A DNA stretch of 64,000 bases from Hyphomicrobiales bacterium (lineage in GTDB: Bacteria > Pseudomonadota > Alphaproteobacteria > Rhizobiales > Rhizobiaceae), in assembly GCA_900489925.1 (NCBI GenBank), contig UEHQ01000012.1, positions 124,001-188,000 on the forward strand. The letters are read 5' to 3'. Position numbers and translations under genes: made by a program. Of this stretch, positions 27,089-35,036 are shown one piece after another (the stretch's first letter is position 1; each line of letters opens with the position of its first letter). Under the pieces are notes generated by a model. The model was not told where the DNA came from. It searched no databases and saw only the letters and a program-made list of their open reading frames with translations.

Positions 27089-27247
27089 GCCGTTACCCCA
27101 TCCACGCCGCGCAAAGGCACGGCCATCACCTGAATAAGATGAGTGATTAACTCAATTTTAATGGCCGAGCTTGTCGCTATCCGGGGAGAATTGAACGATT
27201 TTGGGCAATTTTTCGCACTGCAAACGAACGCCCGACCGCTGTGTCTT

Positions 27248-28132
27248 TCAGGCCACCCGCGCCTTTTTCCAGTAGGCAGGCGTGGTGCCGACATTCTTGC
27301 GGAAGACACGCGTGAAATGCGCCTGATCGGAAAATCCCGTTTCAGCCGCGATCACCGTCAGTGGCTGCTCGCCCTCCACAAGTAGCTGTTTGGCCCTGTC
27401 GAGACGCGCATTCATCTGCCACTGGTGCGGTGCCACGCCCGTCGAAGCCTTGAAGGCATGGCTGAAATGCGATTGCGACAGCCCGGTCAGAACCGCCAAC
27501 TCTTCCAGGCGGATGTTGCGGAGGCAATTTTGCTCGATGAACTCGGTCGCCTTGCGCAGTTGCCACGCCGCAAGCTTGCTCCGCTTCCGTGGCGTCACCT
27601 TCGTCAACTTCATGACGTCGATGATCAACGACATCGCCAAGCCGTCACCATAGAGGTCGTGCAGCGGCTGCGGATTGGTGCACTCGGCAGCAATCAACTG
27701 CGCGAGCGTGAGGATGCGTTCGTCGGAGAATAAAAGCTGCGGACTTTTCAGTCGCTGGGGATCGATTTCTTCCATCAGCCGGCCGCTGACGATATCCGCA
27801 TCGAAATGAAGGTCGAGATGCCTGATGAACTCGACATCCACCAGATCTGCCCAGAGCTCCATACCGGCAGGAACATAGGAAATCGGCCGATAGGCTCTGT
27901 CCTGGACCGTGCCCTGCCCCTTGGGCATCAGTCTTACCTTTGAATTGCCGGGGCCGTGCAAGTCGAGCAAAATGAAAAGACGGGGATCGTTGGCAACGTA
28001 ATAGCCTCCCGCATACGGCGCGCATTCGACATCCCAGACGTCGGCCACTATCCCGTTCCATTGGCGGCGATGCGCGCCGCCAATAACGGAAAAGCCCTCG
28101 ATCTTGTTTTGCATTCTCGGTTGAAACGTCAT
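27248..28132 (-). CDS. AraC-family transcriptional regulator
   Basis: A 294-aa regulator with an N-terminal effector/dimerisation domain (about 1-170) and a C-terminal double helix-turn-helix (about 195-292: IRLEELAVLTGLSQSHFSHAFK; PLTVIAAETGFSDQAHFTRVFRKN). Regulators of this layout commonly activate siderophore receptor genes when the ferric siderophore is present. It is 159 bp upstream of the receptor gene in the same direction. The ATG at 28132 is used; an in-frame ATG at 28114 is possible. Confidence 0.9.
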   Translation of the reverse strand: MTFQPRMQNKIEGFSVIGGAHRRQWNGIVADVWDVECAPYAGGYYVANDPRLFILLDLHGPGNSKVRLMPKGQGTVQDRAYRPISYVPAGMELWADLVDVEFIRHLDLHFDADIVSGRLMEEIDPQRLKSPQLLFSDERILTLAQLIAAECTNPQPLHDLYGDGLAMSLIIDVMKLTKVTPRKRSKLAAWQLRKATEFIEQNCLRNIRLEELAVLTGLSQSHFSHAFKASTGVAPHQWQMNARLDRAKQLLVEGEQPLTVIAAETGFSDQAHFTRVFRKNVGTTPAYWKKARVA

Positions 28133-28273
28133 GGCCGGTCTCGCATTCCGGCACGACCGGAAAACATGTATATTTTAGTCAAGTTTATTATCGTGATCTT
28201 GTCGTGAGCGCAATGCGAAATTGCCGAATAGTCGGCAGGTGGTAAAACATCAGCGGGAGACTGCGCCGGTCCC

Positions 28274-28987
28274 CTATTGCGGCGCGGCCGCGTCCGACAG
28301 TGCTTGCCGGTCGAGGATCCGTTCGATCGAACCATTTGCCATGACCGCGGTGCGATCGCACATGTGGCCGATAACGCCGGGATCGTGGCTGACGAGAATG
28401 AACGTCATCCCGTGCGCTGCTTTCAGATCGTTCAGCAGGTTCAGTATGCCGGCTTGCACCGAAACGTCGAGCGCCGAGGTCGGTTCATCGAGCAAGAGCA
28501 ACTTCGGCTTCAGAAGCAAGGCGCGCGCGATAGCCACGCGCTGGCGCTGCCCACCGGAAAGCTGGTGCGGATAGCGTTCAGCGACCACCGGCTTCAGCCC
28601 GACCTGATCGAGCGCTGCGTGCACACGATCACTGACATCGGGTACGCCACGGATCGACAATGGCTCGCCGAGCGTCCTTGCGATGCGATGGCGGGGGTGC
28701 AGCGACGAGTAGGGATCCTGGAAGACCATCTGAATCTCTTCGCGAGCGGCGCCGGTAATCTTCCTGCCTGGCGACAACGGCTGGCCAAACACACGGATCT
28801 CTCCCTGCCATCCGGTATTCAAGCCGGCGATCGCCCGCAGCACAGTCGTCTTGCCACAGCCTGATGGCCCGATGAGGCCGAAGGTTTCGCCTGCTCCCAC
28901 CTCGAAACTGACGCCCCGAACTGCCGTATAGCCGCTTCCCGCGCCCTGAAAGGTCACAAAAAGTCTTTCGACCGAAAGCGCCGTCAT
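28274..28987 (-). CDS. Peptide/nickel-type ABC transporter ATP-binding protein (DppF/OppF-like)
   Basis: A 237-aa ATPase. Walker A GPSGCGKTT at 40-48, signature LSGGQRQR and Walker B LLLLDEPTSALD are present. The ATG at 28987 overlaps the upstream ATPase stop by 4 nt. It is shorter than standard DppF (about 320 aa): it ends soon after the H-loop (LVSHDPGVIGHMCDR) and lacks the C-terminal oligopeptide/iron-sulfur extension. It is the last gene of the importer operon, 141 bp before the AraC gene. Confidence 0.92.
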   Translation of the reverse strand: MTALSVERLFVTFQGAGSGYTAVRGVSFEVGAGETFGLIGPSGCGKTTVLRAIAGLNTGWQGEIRVFGQPLSPGRKITGAAREEIQMVFQDPYSSLHPRHRIARTLGEPLSIRGVPDVSDRVHAALDQVGLKPVVAERYPHQLSGGQRQRVAIARALLLKPKLLLLDEPTSALDVSVQAGILNLLNDLKAAHGMTFILVSHDPGVIGHMCDRTAVMANGSIERILDRQALSDAAAPQ

Positions 28988-29808
28988 GCTTCTTCCCCAT
29001 AGACCGGCAGCCGCGAACCGTAAGTCGCCGCCGACGGACGCGCATTCCAAAGCGCCCGCGTATAGCCCGACCGCGCCCCGGCAAGATCTGCCGCGACCAT
29101 CTGCTCTTCTATACGGCCGTTCCGCATGACCACGACGCGATCGGCGTAGCGCGACACCTGTTGCAGGTCATGACTGATCAGCAGCAAACCCATTCCGAGT
29201 TCCTCGGTGAGTGAACGCAACAGCTTCAATATCTGGTCCTGCAAGTCTTGATCGAGGGCCGAGGTCGGCTCGTCCGCAATCAGCAGTTTCGGCCGATTGA
29301 CCAGCATCGCCGCGATCATCACGCGCTGCCCCATGCCGCCCGAAAGCGCGGCGGGATAGCTTGAATAGGCTCTCTTCGGATCGGTGAAACCGACCCTGGC
29401 AAGCATATCAAGCGCACGCTCACGCCGTTCGGCCGCCGAAAGTCCGGTATGAAGCAGCAACGCCTCTTCGACCTGTCGGCCAACCCTGTGCGCCGGGTTC
29501 AGCGAATATTTCGGATCCTGAAGGATAAGCCCGATATCGTTGCCTCGGATCTTGTTCCAGCCGGCAGGCGTCAGGCCGCCCAGATCCTGTCCGTCGAACA
29601 TCAGACGCTTTGCCTGCACCTTGGCGCGAGACGGCAAAAGCCCCATGATGGCCCGCCCGGTCATCGACTTGCCCGACCCGGACTCACCGACCATTGCCAC
29701 GATTTCGCGCCCGACAGAAAAGGAAACGCCGTCGACGACGCGCGCCGGTCCGCGATCGGACGGGAACGAGATCGACAATTCCTCGATGGACAGCAGCGGC
29801 TCAGTCAT
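28984..29808 (-). CDS. Peptide/nickel-type ABC transporter ATP-binding protein (DppD/OppD-like)
   Basis: A 274-aa ATPase. Walker A GESGSGKSM at 41-49, signature region LSGGMGQRV and Walker B LLIADEPTSALD are present. The ATG at 29808 starts within the 3' end of the permease gene (8-nt overlap). It is shorter than DppD and without the usual C-terminal Cys-rich extension. It forms a heterodimer with the DppF-like subunit downstream. Confidence 0.92.
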   Translation of the reverse strand: MTEPLLSIEELSISFPSDRGPARVVDGVSFSVGREIVAMVGESGSGKSMTGRAIMGLLPSRAKVQAKRLMFDGQDLGGLTPAGWNKIRGNDIGLILQDPKYSLNPAHRVGRQVEEALLLHTGLSAAERRERALDMLARVGFTDPKRAYSSYPAALSGGMGQRVMIAAMLVNRPKLLIADEPTSALDQDLQDQILKLLRSLTEELGMGLLLISHDLQQVSRYADRVVVMRNGRIEEQMVAADLAGARSGYTRALWNARPSAATYGSRLPVYGEEA

Positions 29809-30658
29809 GGCGCGGATCCAGAATATCACGCAGGCCGTCGGCAAGCAGGTTGAAGGCAAGCGAGGTGACGAAGATCGCGGTACCCGGAACCGCCGCGACC
29901 CACCATTGGTCGAAGATCACCTGCGTTCCCTCAGACACCATCGATCCCCATTCCGCTGTCGGCGGACGGACACCGAGCCCAAGGAAGCCAAGACCAGCCG
30001 CGGCGAGAATGATGCCGGAAAGGTCAAGCGCAAGACGAACGATGGCGGAAGGCAGAACCAGCGGCAGAACATGCCCCCAAAGCAGCCGGACGCCCTTGAT
30101 ACCGACCATCTCGGCTGCCGCCAGATAATCGCTCCGCCGCAGCGCCGCGGTCTCGACACGCGCCTGCCGCGCATAGGCGGGCCAGCTTGTCAGCGCCAGC
30201 GCCAATGCACCATTGATAAGACCCGGGCCCATGATCGCGACGAAGGCAAAGGCGAGCAGAAGCCGCGGAAACGACATGACGATATCCGTGAGCCGCATGA
30301 GCACGCGCTCCGTCATGCCGCCGAAAAAGCCCGCAAGAGTGCCGACAACGATGCCGAGCGGCGCCATCAGCAGGACGACGATCAGCACCAGCAGCAAGGT
30401 CGGCCGCGCTCCGTAGATCAGCCTCGACAGGATATCGCGCCCAAACGCATCCGTGCCCAGCCAGTGCCCGGCAGTTGGCGGCATAAGGCGGTTCGCGGTC
30501 TCTTGAAGATTGGGATCATAGGGAGCAAGGATCGGCGCCAGCAGTGCGACCATCAGAATAAGAAGGACAATCAGGCCCCCGATCGCGGCGGAGCGCGATC
30601 TCATGAACCGCCCGACAAACGCCGCCTTGCCGACGGGGATATCAGCAATATCGCTCAT
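29801..30658 (-). CDS. Peptide/nickel-type ABC transporter permease (DppC/OppC-like)
   Basis: A 285-aa membrane protein with an N-terminal cytoplasmic tail, a first helix (IGGLIVLLILMVALLAP), the OppC-type periplasmic region (NRLMPPTAGHWLGTDAFGRD) and an EAA-like loop (YLAAAEMVGIKGVRLLWGHVLP). The ATG at 30658 overlaps the upstream permease stop by 4 nt. Confidence 0.93.
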   Translation of the reverse strand: MSDIADIPVGKAAFVGRFMRSRSAAIGGLIVLLILMVALLAPILAPYDPNLQETANRLMPPTAGHWLGTDAFGRDILSRLIYGARPTLLLVLIVVLLMAPLGIVVGTLAGFFGGMTERVLMRLTDIVMSFPRLLLAFAFVAIMGPGLINGALALALTSWPAYARQARVETAALRRSDYLAAAEMVGIKGVRLLWGHVLPLVLPSAIVRLALDLSGIILAAAGLGFLGLGVRPPTAEWGSMVSEGTQVIFDQWWVAAVPGTAIFVTSLAFNLLADGLRDILDPRHD

Positions 30659-31737
30659 TGCCGCCCCCTTGCATTGATGCGCGCGACGCCGAGGTCGGTG
30701 AGTGCATTCAACAAGACGAATGACGCGCCGACGACAAGTGTCGCCCCGAGGATTGCCGGCGTATCGCCGGCGAACATCGCGGTCGTCAGATAGCGACCGA
30801 TACCGGGCCACGCAAAGACGGTTTCCGTGAGAACCGCGCCTTCCAGCAGGCCGGCGTAGGAGAGCGCAATGACGGTCAACAACGTGCCCGAGATGTTGGG
30901 CAGGACATGGACGAACACGATGCGGCGAAGGTTCGCTCCCTTCGCGCGAGCGGTCGTCACATATTCCTGGCCGAGTTCAGTAAGGATCGCAGCTCGCGTC
31001 AATCGCGATATGGCAGCAGTCGCATGAAGCGCAAGGACAATTGCCGGCAAGGCCAGATGGGCCAGCACGTCGCGGAACGCCCCTGCCTTCCCCGACATCC
31101 ATGAATCGATGAGCGCAAATCCCGTCACGGACTTTACGGTGTACTGAAAGACGACGTCCGCCCTTCCCGGCCCCGGCGCCCAGTGCAACCGGGCGTAAAA
31201 CAGGAGCAGCATGAGCAGCCCGAGCCAGAAGATCGGGACGGAATAACCGAATAGCGAGACAAACCGTGCAACACTATCCACCCAGGTGCCCTGCCGGGCG
31301 GCAGCGGCTATGCCGAGCGCCAATCCGATGATGGTTGCCAGCAGAATCGCCGCGGTGGCCAGCTCGATCGTTGCCGGGAAGGTCCGGGCAATATCCTTGG
31401 CGACAGGCTGCCCCGTCGAGATCGACTGCCCCAGATTTCCGGCAAGTGTTGTCTGCAGATAGCGAAGGAACTGCATCGGGACAGGTTGGTCCAAACCGAG
31501 TTCCAGGCGCGCCTGTTCATAGGTCGACTGGCTCGCATGATCGCCGACCATCTGCAGGGCCGGATCGATCGGCGAAAGCCGTGTCATCGCAAAGGTCACG
31601 ATCGCCAAGCCCAAAAGGGTCAGCGCGAATGACCAAAACCACTTAAGAAATGGCCGAACGAACGACAACTCCCGCCAGCGTTTGCGCTGGCGGGAGTTGG
31701 TCATGTCGGCATTGGATCGCGTTGCCGCTTGCGGCAC
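30655..31737 (-). CDS. Peptide/nickel-type ABC transporter permease (DppB/OppB-like), start uncertain
   Basis: A DppB/OppB-type permease with about six helices (FWSFALTLLGLAIVTFAM) and signature (AARQGTWVDSVARFVSLFGYSVPIFWLGL; EYVTTARAKGANLRRIV). With the GTG at 31737, which directly follows the binding-protein stop, it is 360 aa; with the ATG at 31704 it is 349 aa. A perfect 15-bp hairpin (31666-31699) falls inside the first codons of either version, placing a strong RNA structure at the start of translation. The two ATPases and second permease follow with 4-8 nt overlaps. Confidence 0.88.
   Translation of the reverse strand: MPQAATRSNADMTNSRQRKRWRELSFVRPFLKWFWSFALTLLGLAIVTFAMTRLSPIDPALQMVGDHASQSTYEQARLELGLDQPVPMQFLRYLQTTLAGNLGQSISTGQPVAKDIARTFPATIELATAAILLATIIGLALGIAAAARQGTWVDSVARFVSLFGYSVPIFWLGLLMLLLFYARLHWAPGPGRADVVFQYTVKSVTGFALIDSWMSGKAGAFRDVLAHLALPAIVLALHATAAISRLTRAAILTELGQEYVTTARAKGANLRRIVFVHVLPNISGTLLTVIALSYAGLLEGAVLTETVFAWPGIGRYLTTAMFAGDTPAILGATLVVGASFVLLNALTDLGVARINARGRQ
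31666..31699 (-). repeat. Perfect 15-bp inverted repeat at the binding-protein/permease junction
   Basis: CAACTCCCGCCAGCG (31666-31680) and CGCTGGCGGGAGTTG (31685-31699) pair without mismatch around a 4-nt loop. It lies 38 nt past the binding-protein stop and within the first codons of the permease frame. No T-run follows on the leftward strand. It is likely a stabiliser for the binding-protein mRNA and a brake on downstream expression. Confidence 0.85.
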
Positions 31738-33318
31738 TTATTTTTCCACCTTGTCGTAGTAGACCTGGTCCGCATTGAGACCCTGGGCATAGTTCTTGAT
31801 TTTGTCGCTTAGCACGACTTGGTCGTTGCCTTGAAGCGTAAAGATGAAGGGCGAGCTAGCCTGAATCTTCTTCTGCAGATCCTGATAGAGCGCGACGCGC
31901 TTGGCAGGATCCTGTTCTTTGACGGCTGCAAGCGTCTCATCGGTCAATTCAGGAATCACCCAGCCGGCATATTTCGCGGCCGTGTTGGTGGAGTTGTCCT
32001 TGTTGATCGCAAAGGCACTGGCGTTGGAATGCGGATCGAAATAATCCGGGATCCAGTAGCGAAGGGTCATCTCGAACTTGCCCGAACGGCCGCGTGCATA
32101 GATGTCGCTTGCCACGCCCGGCTGGATGTCGAGGTTGATGCCGGCCTGCGCGAAGGTCGACTGCAGCGACTGCGCGATCGAGAGGAACGGCTGGTCGTTA
32201 AAGACGATGAGTTCGACCTTGAACGGCGTCTTGATGCCGGCATCCGCCAGAACCTTCTTCGCCTTCTCGACGTCGAGCTTAAATGGCGTATCCGTCAGCG
32301 CGCCGGGGAAGCCGACAGGCAGGAAGGCCTGATGCACGGTGCTCTGGCCGCGCAGCAGATTGTTGGCGATGCCATCGTAATCGACCAGATAGCGGGCCGC
32401 TTCCCAGAACGCCGGATTGCCAAGGGTCGGATTTGCCTTGGTGTTGAGCAGGATATAGTCGGTGCGGGCAGAAGGAACGGAGAGCACCTTGACGCCGCTC
32501 TTGTCCTTCAGCGCTTCGATCTGGTCGGCCGACAGGCCACGAGCGATATCGGCATCGCCCTGTTCGACCAGCAGGCGGCGCGCGCTAACGTCAGGAACGT
32601 TGCGGATGATCACGCTTTCCAGCTTCGGCTTGTCGGAAGAGTTCGGATTTGCCTGCAGCACGAGGGCTTCGTGCGGCGTGTAGGTGGCAATGGCAAAGGC
32701 ACCGCTGCCGGCGGAATTCGTCTTCAGCCATTCATTGCCGAAATCATTGTCCTTGGCTTGCGCGGCAACGGTCTGCTCATCGACGATCGAGGCGATCGGC
32801 GCCGTCAGCAGCGACAGGGCAAAGCCGGAGCCAACATCGGCAGTCCAGGTAAGCTTTACGTGCTTGTCGTCTACCTTGGTCACGGCCGCGTCGACATTGT
32901 CAGCCGTCCAGCCGAGCTCATTGAGGATGAAGGCAGGCGACTTGTTGAGCTTCACGGCGCGGGTCAGCGAGAAGACGACATCTTCCGCGCGCACCGGATT
33001 GCCCGAGGCGAATTTCGCATCGGCCAACTCGAACGTCAGGCTCTTGCCGTCAGCGGTCCAGGAGGCAGCCAGCGCCGGCTCAATCTTCGTGCCATCATCC
33101 CGGTTGGACTGCACGAGCCGCTGATACAAGTTGTTGAAAGACTGAACCGTCGTCAGCTCGAAGCCTTCTGCCGGGTCGAAGCTGACGGCATCGTCGATCG
33201 ACTGGGCAACGACCAGCACATTCGGCGGCGTGTCGGCATAGGTGACCGGCGCTCCAAAAAGGAGCCCCAAGCTGAAAACGGTACCGAGCAGTTTAGCGCG
33301 GCCGACGGCGAGGTTCAT
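31738..33318 (-). CDS. ABC transporter substrate-binding protein, DppA/OppA family 5
   Basis: A 526-aa protein with a Sec signal peptide (about 1-28, cleavage near VTYA/DTPP) and solute-binding family 5 features (SFDPAEGFELTTVQSFNNLYQ; FELADAKFASGNPVRAEDVVFSLTRA; TDYILLNTKANPTLGNPAFWEA). It binds peptides, opines, nickel chelates or similar compounds; the ligand is not deducible. The ATG at 33318 is chosen because GGAG is 8 nt upstream; an in-frame ATG at 33324 is too close to it. First gene of the importer operon, with an Lrp-type regulator 136 bp upstream in the same direction. Confidence 0.93.
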   Translation of the reverse strand: MNLAVGRAKLLGTVFSLGLLFGAPVTYADTPPNVLVVAQSIDDAVSFDPAEGFELTTVQSFNNLYQRLVQSNRDDGTKIEPALAASWTADGKSLTFELADAKFASGNPVRAEDVVFSLTRAVKLNKSPAFILNELGWTADNVDAAVTKVDDKHVKLTWTADVGSGFALSLLTAPIASIVDEQTVAAQAKDNDFGNEWLKTNSAGSGAFAIATYTPHEALVLQANPNSSDKPKLESVIIRNVPDVSARRLLVEQGDADIARGLSADQIEALKDKSGVKVLSVPSARTDYILLNTKANPTLGNPAFWEAARYLVDYDGIANNLLRGQSTVHQAFLPVGFPGALTDTPFKLDVEKAKKVLADAGIKTPFKVELIVFNDQPFLSIAQSLQSTFAQAGINLDIQPGVASDIYARGRSGKFEMTLRYWIPDYFDPHSNASAFAINKDNSTNTAAKYAGWVIPELTDETLAAVKEQDPAKRVALYQDLQKKIQASSPFIFTLQGNDQVVLSDKIKNYAQGLNADQVYYDKVEK

Positions 33319-33352
33319 ATTCATATCTCCATGAGTTAATTGGTTTAATTGC

Positions 33353-33364
33353 TTTGGCGCCAAA
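33353..33364. promoter_or_regulatory. 12-bp palindrome upstream of the family 5 binding-protein gene
   Basis: TTTGGCGCCAAA is a perfect palindrome 35-46 bp upstream of the importer's first start codon, in the gap below the Lrp gene. It could be a regulator site; the Lrp link is inference from position only. Confidence 0.35.
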
Positions 33365-33454
33365 CTTAGCGATGCAGCGGGCCACCACGAGGCCTGATTG
33401 TCCATTTTTGCATTTCGGGGTGGAAAATCTTTCCGGCTGTCGTGGATGGCAAAT

Positions 33455-33937
33455 CTACTCGGCTGCGGCTTTCGAAAGAATCATGTGATCGAGCGGCAGT
33501 TCGGTCGAATACTTTATCTGCTCCATTGCGAATACCGAGGAAACATCGCGGATATCTATCTTCGCGATGAGCCGTTTGTAGAATGCATCATAGGCCGCGA
33601 TGTCGGGCACGACAACGCGCAAAAGATAATCCACATCGCCGCTCATGCGATAAAAGTCCAGGACCTCGGGGAAGGTCACCACAACTTCCGAAAACCGCTT
33701 CAGCCATTCGGTCGAGTGCGCGTCTGTCCGGATCGACACGAAGACCGTGACGCTCGCGTTGACCTTCACCGGATCGAGAATGGCAACCTTCCGTTGAATG
33801 ACACCATCTTCCTCCATCTTCTGGACACGCCTCCAGCAGGGAGTGGTGCTGAGACCGACCTTCTTCGCGAGATCCGCGACCGACAGCGTCGCGTCCTCCT
33901 GCAGAATGCGAAGGATCTTGCGGTCGAGACGATCCAT
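33455..33937 (-). CDS. Lrp/AsnC-family transcriptional regulator
   Basis: A 160-aa regulator with a helix-turn-helix at about 4-60 (MDRLDRKILRILQEDATLSV; KKVGLSTTPCWRRVQKMEEDGVI) and an AsnC/RAM effector domain (VFVSIRTDAHSTEWLKRFSE; GDVDYLLRVVVPDIAAYDAF). The ATG at 33937 begins the canonical Lrp N-terminus. It probably senses an amino acid. It lies upstream of and co-directional with the family 5 importer, so it may regulate amino-acid or peptide uptake by that system. Confidence 0.92.
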   Translation of the reverse strand: MDRLDRKILRILQEDATLSVADLAKKVGLSTTPCWRRVQKMEEDGVIQRKVAILDPVKVNASVTVFVSIRTDAHSTEWLKRFSEVVVTFPEVLDFYRMSGDVDYLLRVVVPDIAAYDAFYKRLIAKIDIRDVSSVFAMEQIKYSTELPLDHMILSKAAAE

Positions 33938-34317
33938 CCTGGAATGCCTTTCGATAGAAGAATTGAGACAGAGCCTGCCCACACGGAATTGGCTTTCCGC
34001 ATGTCAATTTGGGTTGAACAGGCCTTTGGGAAAGATAAGCGAGGCAGCGTTTCTTCAGCTGGGGAGCTTGCGAAGCGCTAACAGATCGAAGACATCAAAG
34101 TCATTGAAAACTCACTTTCTTTCCTAAAGACTACTATTTCAGTAGTAATAATCGAGAATTGAAAAGCTCAAGAATGTGCGCTTCGCAGGAAAATTCTTCT
34201 ACAAATTGGCGACCACCGGAGAGCATCAATTGGGAAAGGCCGGAGTGCCATGGCTTCCGTCGCAAATCCTCCGAATTGCCCAGAATGGGGATGCAGGGTC
34301 ACGAGGCCCTGCCCTCC
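33938..34317. other. 380-bp gap, AT-rich in the middle, no gene seen
   Basis: No reading frame with coding character was found. From about 34080 to 34210 the sequence is noticeably AT-rich compared with its surroundings. It contains a small hairpin (ACTACT/AGTAGT, 34130-34146). Near the ThuA end is a GCAGGG/CCCTGC hairpin (about 34295-34315) without a T-run. The Lrp promoter must lie at the left side of this gap. Confidence 0.6.
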
Positions 34318-34962
34318 CTAGCGACGCGCGGCCCAGCTCAGGCCCCGCCGCAGTATCAGTGGCATATGGGCATGATCGAATTCGGCAGCGACGTGACCGA
34401 GCGCGGAATAGAAGACACGACCGGCACCAAAGCTGCGCTTGAAGACCACCGGCATCGTGACATCGCGGGCTGCCGGGTCGTGTTCGCCGGTGAAGGTGGT
34501 GGTTGCGAGGATTTCTATGGAAGGGTCGTAGTGCAGGTAATATTGCTCGGACCGATAGTCGAAATCCGGAATTCCCTGCATCACCGCGTCTTCCGGACAG
34601 GTAACCGCGACGCGAAAATCGATGATGTTGCCGGGATGGGCAACCCAGGTCACGCCGGAAACGTAGCGGAACGGGGCGCTTTCCTTGAATGAGGTCGCGA
34701 GCGAGCCATGATGTCCGCCAAGACCGAGCCCTCCGCGTACGGCTTCCACGAGGGCGTCGGCATGGGCTTTTTCGAGGACCTCGCCCGTGATCACAGGCAC
34801 GACAAGATGTGCTTGAGCAAGCCTCGGCGAACCGAAGATGCCGAGATCGTTGGTGACCTCGGTCTGAAAGCCATCCTCCCCGAGAAGCCCGGCAACGATG
34901 CCGGCGCATTGTTCCGGCTCATGGCCCCGCCAGCCGCCCCAAGCGATGATCGCCTTGCGCAT
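34318..34962 (-). CDS. ThuA-like domain protein
   Basis: A 214-aa protein with the class I glutamine-amidotransferase-like ThuA fold (KAIIAWGGWRGHEPEQCA; RGGLGLGGHHGSLA; GAGRVFYSALGHVAAEFDH). ThuA of Sinorhizobium acts in trehalose/maltitol utilisation through 3-keto intermediates; homologues are common in sugar catabolic clusters, but the reaction of most is unknown. It follows the orphan sugar-binding protein in the same direction, separated by a strong hairpin. This suggests a shared sugar pathway with the LacI/DUF2264 operon on the other side. Confidence 0.88.
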   Translation of the reverse strand: MRKAIIAWGGWRGHEPEQCAGIVAGLLGEDGFQTEVTNDLGIFGSPRLAQAHLVVPVITGEVLEKAHADALVEAVRGGLGLGGHHGSLATSFKESAPFRYVSGVTWVAHPGNIIDFRVAVTCPEDAVMQGIPDFDYRSEQYYLHYDPSIEILATTTFTGEHDPAARDVTMPVVFKRSFGAGRVFYSALGHVAAEFDHAHMPLILRRGLSWAARR

Positions 34963-34986
34963 GATCTTTCCTTATCTCGGATGCGC

Positions 34987-35021
34987 TGAACCGCCGGAGG
35001 GGCTTGGCCGCCGGCGGTTCA
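34987..35021 (-). other. 11-bp perfect hairpin between the sugar-binding protein and ThuA-like genes
   Basis: TGAACCGCCGG (34987-34997) pairs with CCGGCGGTTCA (35011-35021) around a 13-nt loop. There is no T-run on the leftward strand. It is probably an intercistronic stabilising hairpin keeping binding-protein mRNA abundant relative to the ThuA message. Confidence 0.6.
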
Positions 35022-35036
35022 ACAATATCCACGATC

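Noticed and set aside
25415..27133. 572-codon rightward frame opposite the TonB-dependent receptor gene
   Set aside because: Antisense shadow; the receptor frame has signal peptide, plug and terminal aromatic residue.
31819..33339. 506-codon rightward frame opposite the family 5 binding-protein gene
   Set aside because: Low-complexity, Arg-rich translation with no family resemblance; the opposite strand encodes a clear binding protein.
34318..34692. Rightward frame opposite the ThuA-like gene
   Set aside because: The ThuA-like frame on the reverse strand has conserved family motifs; the forward frame does not.
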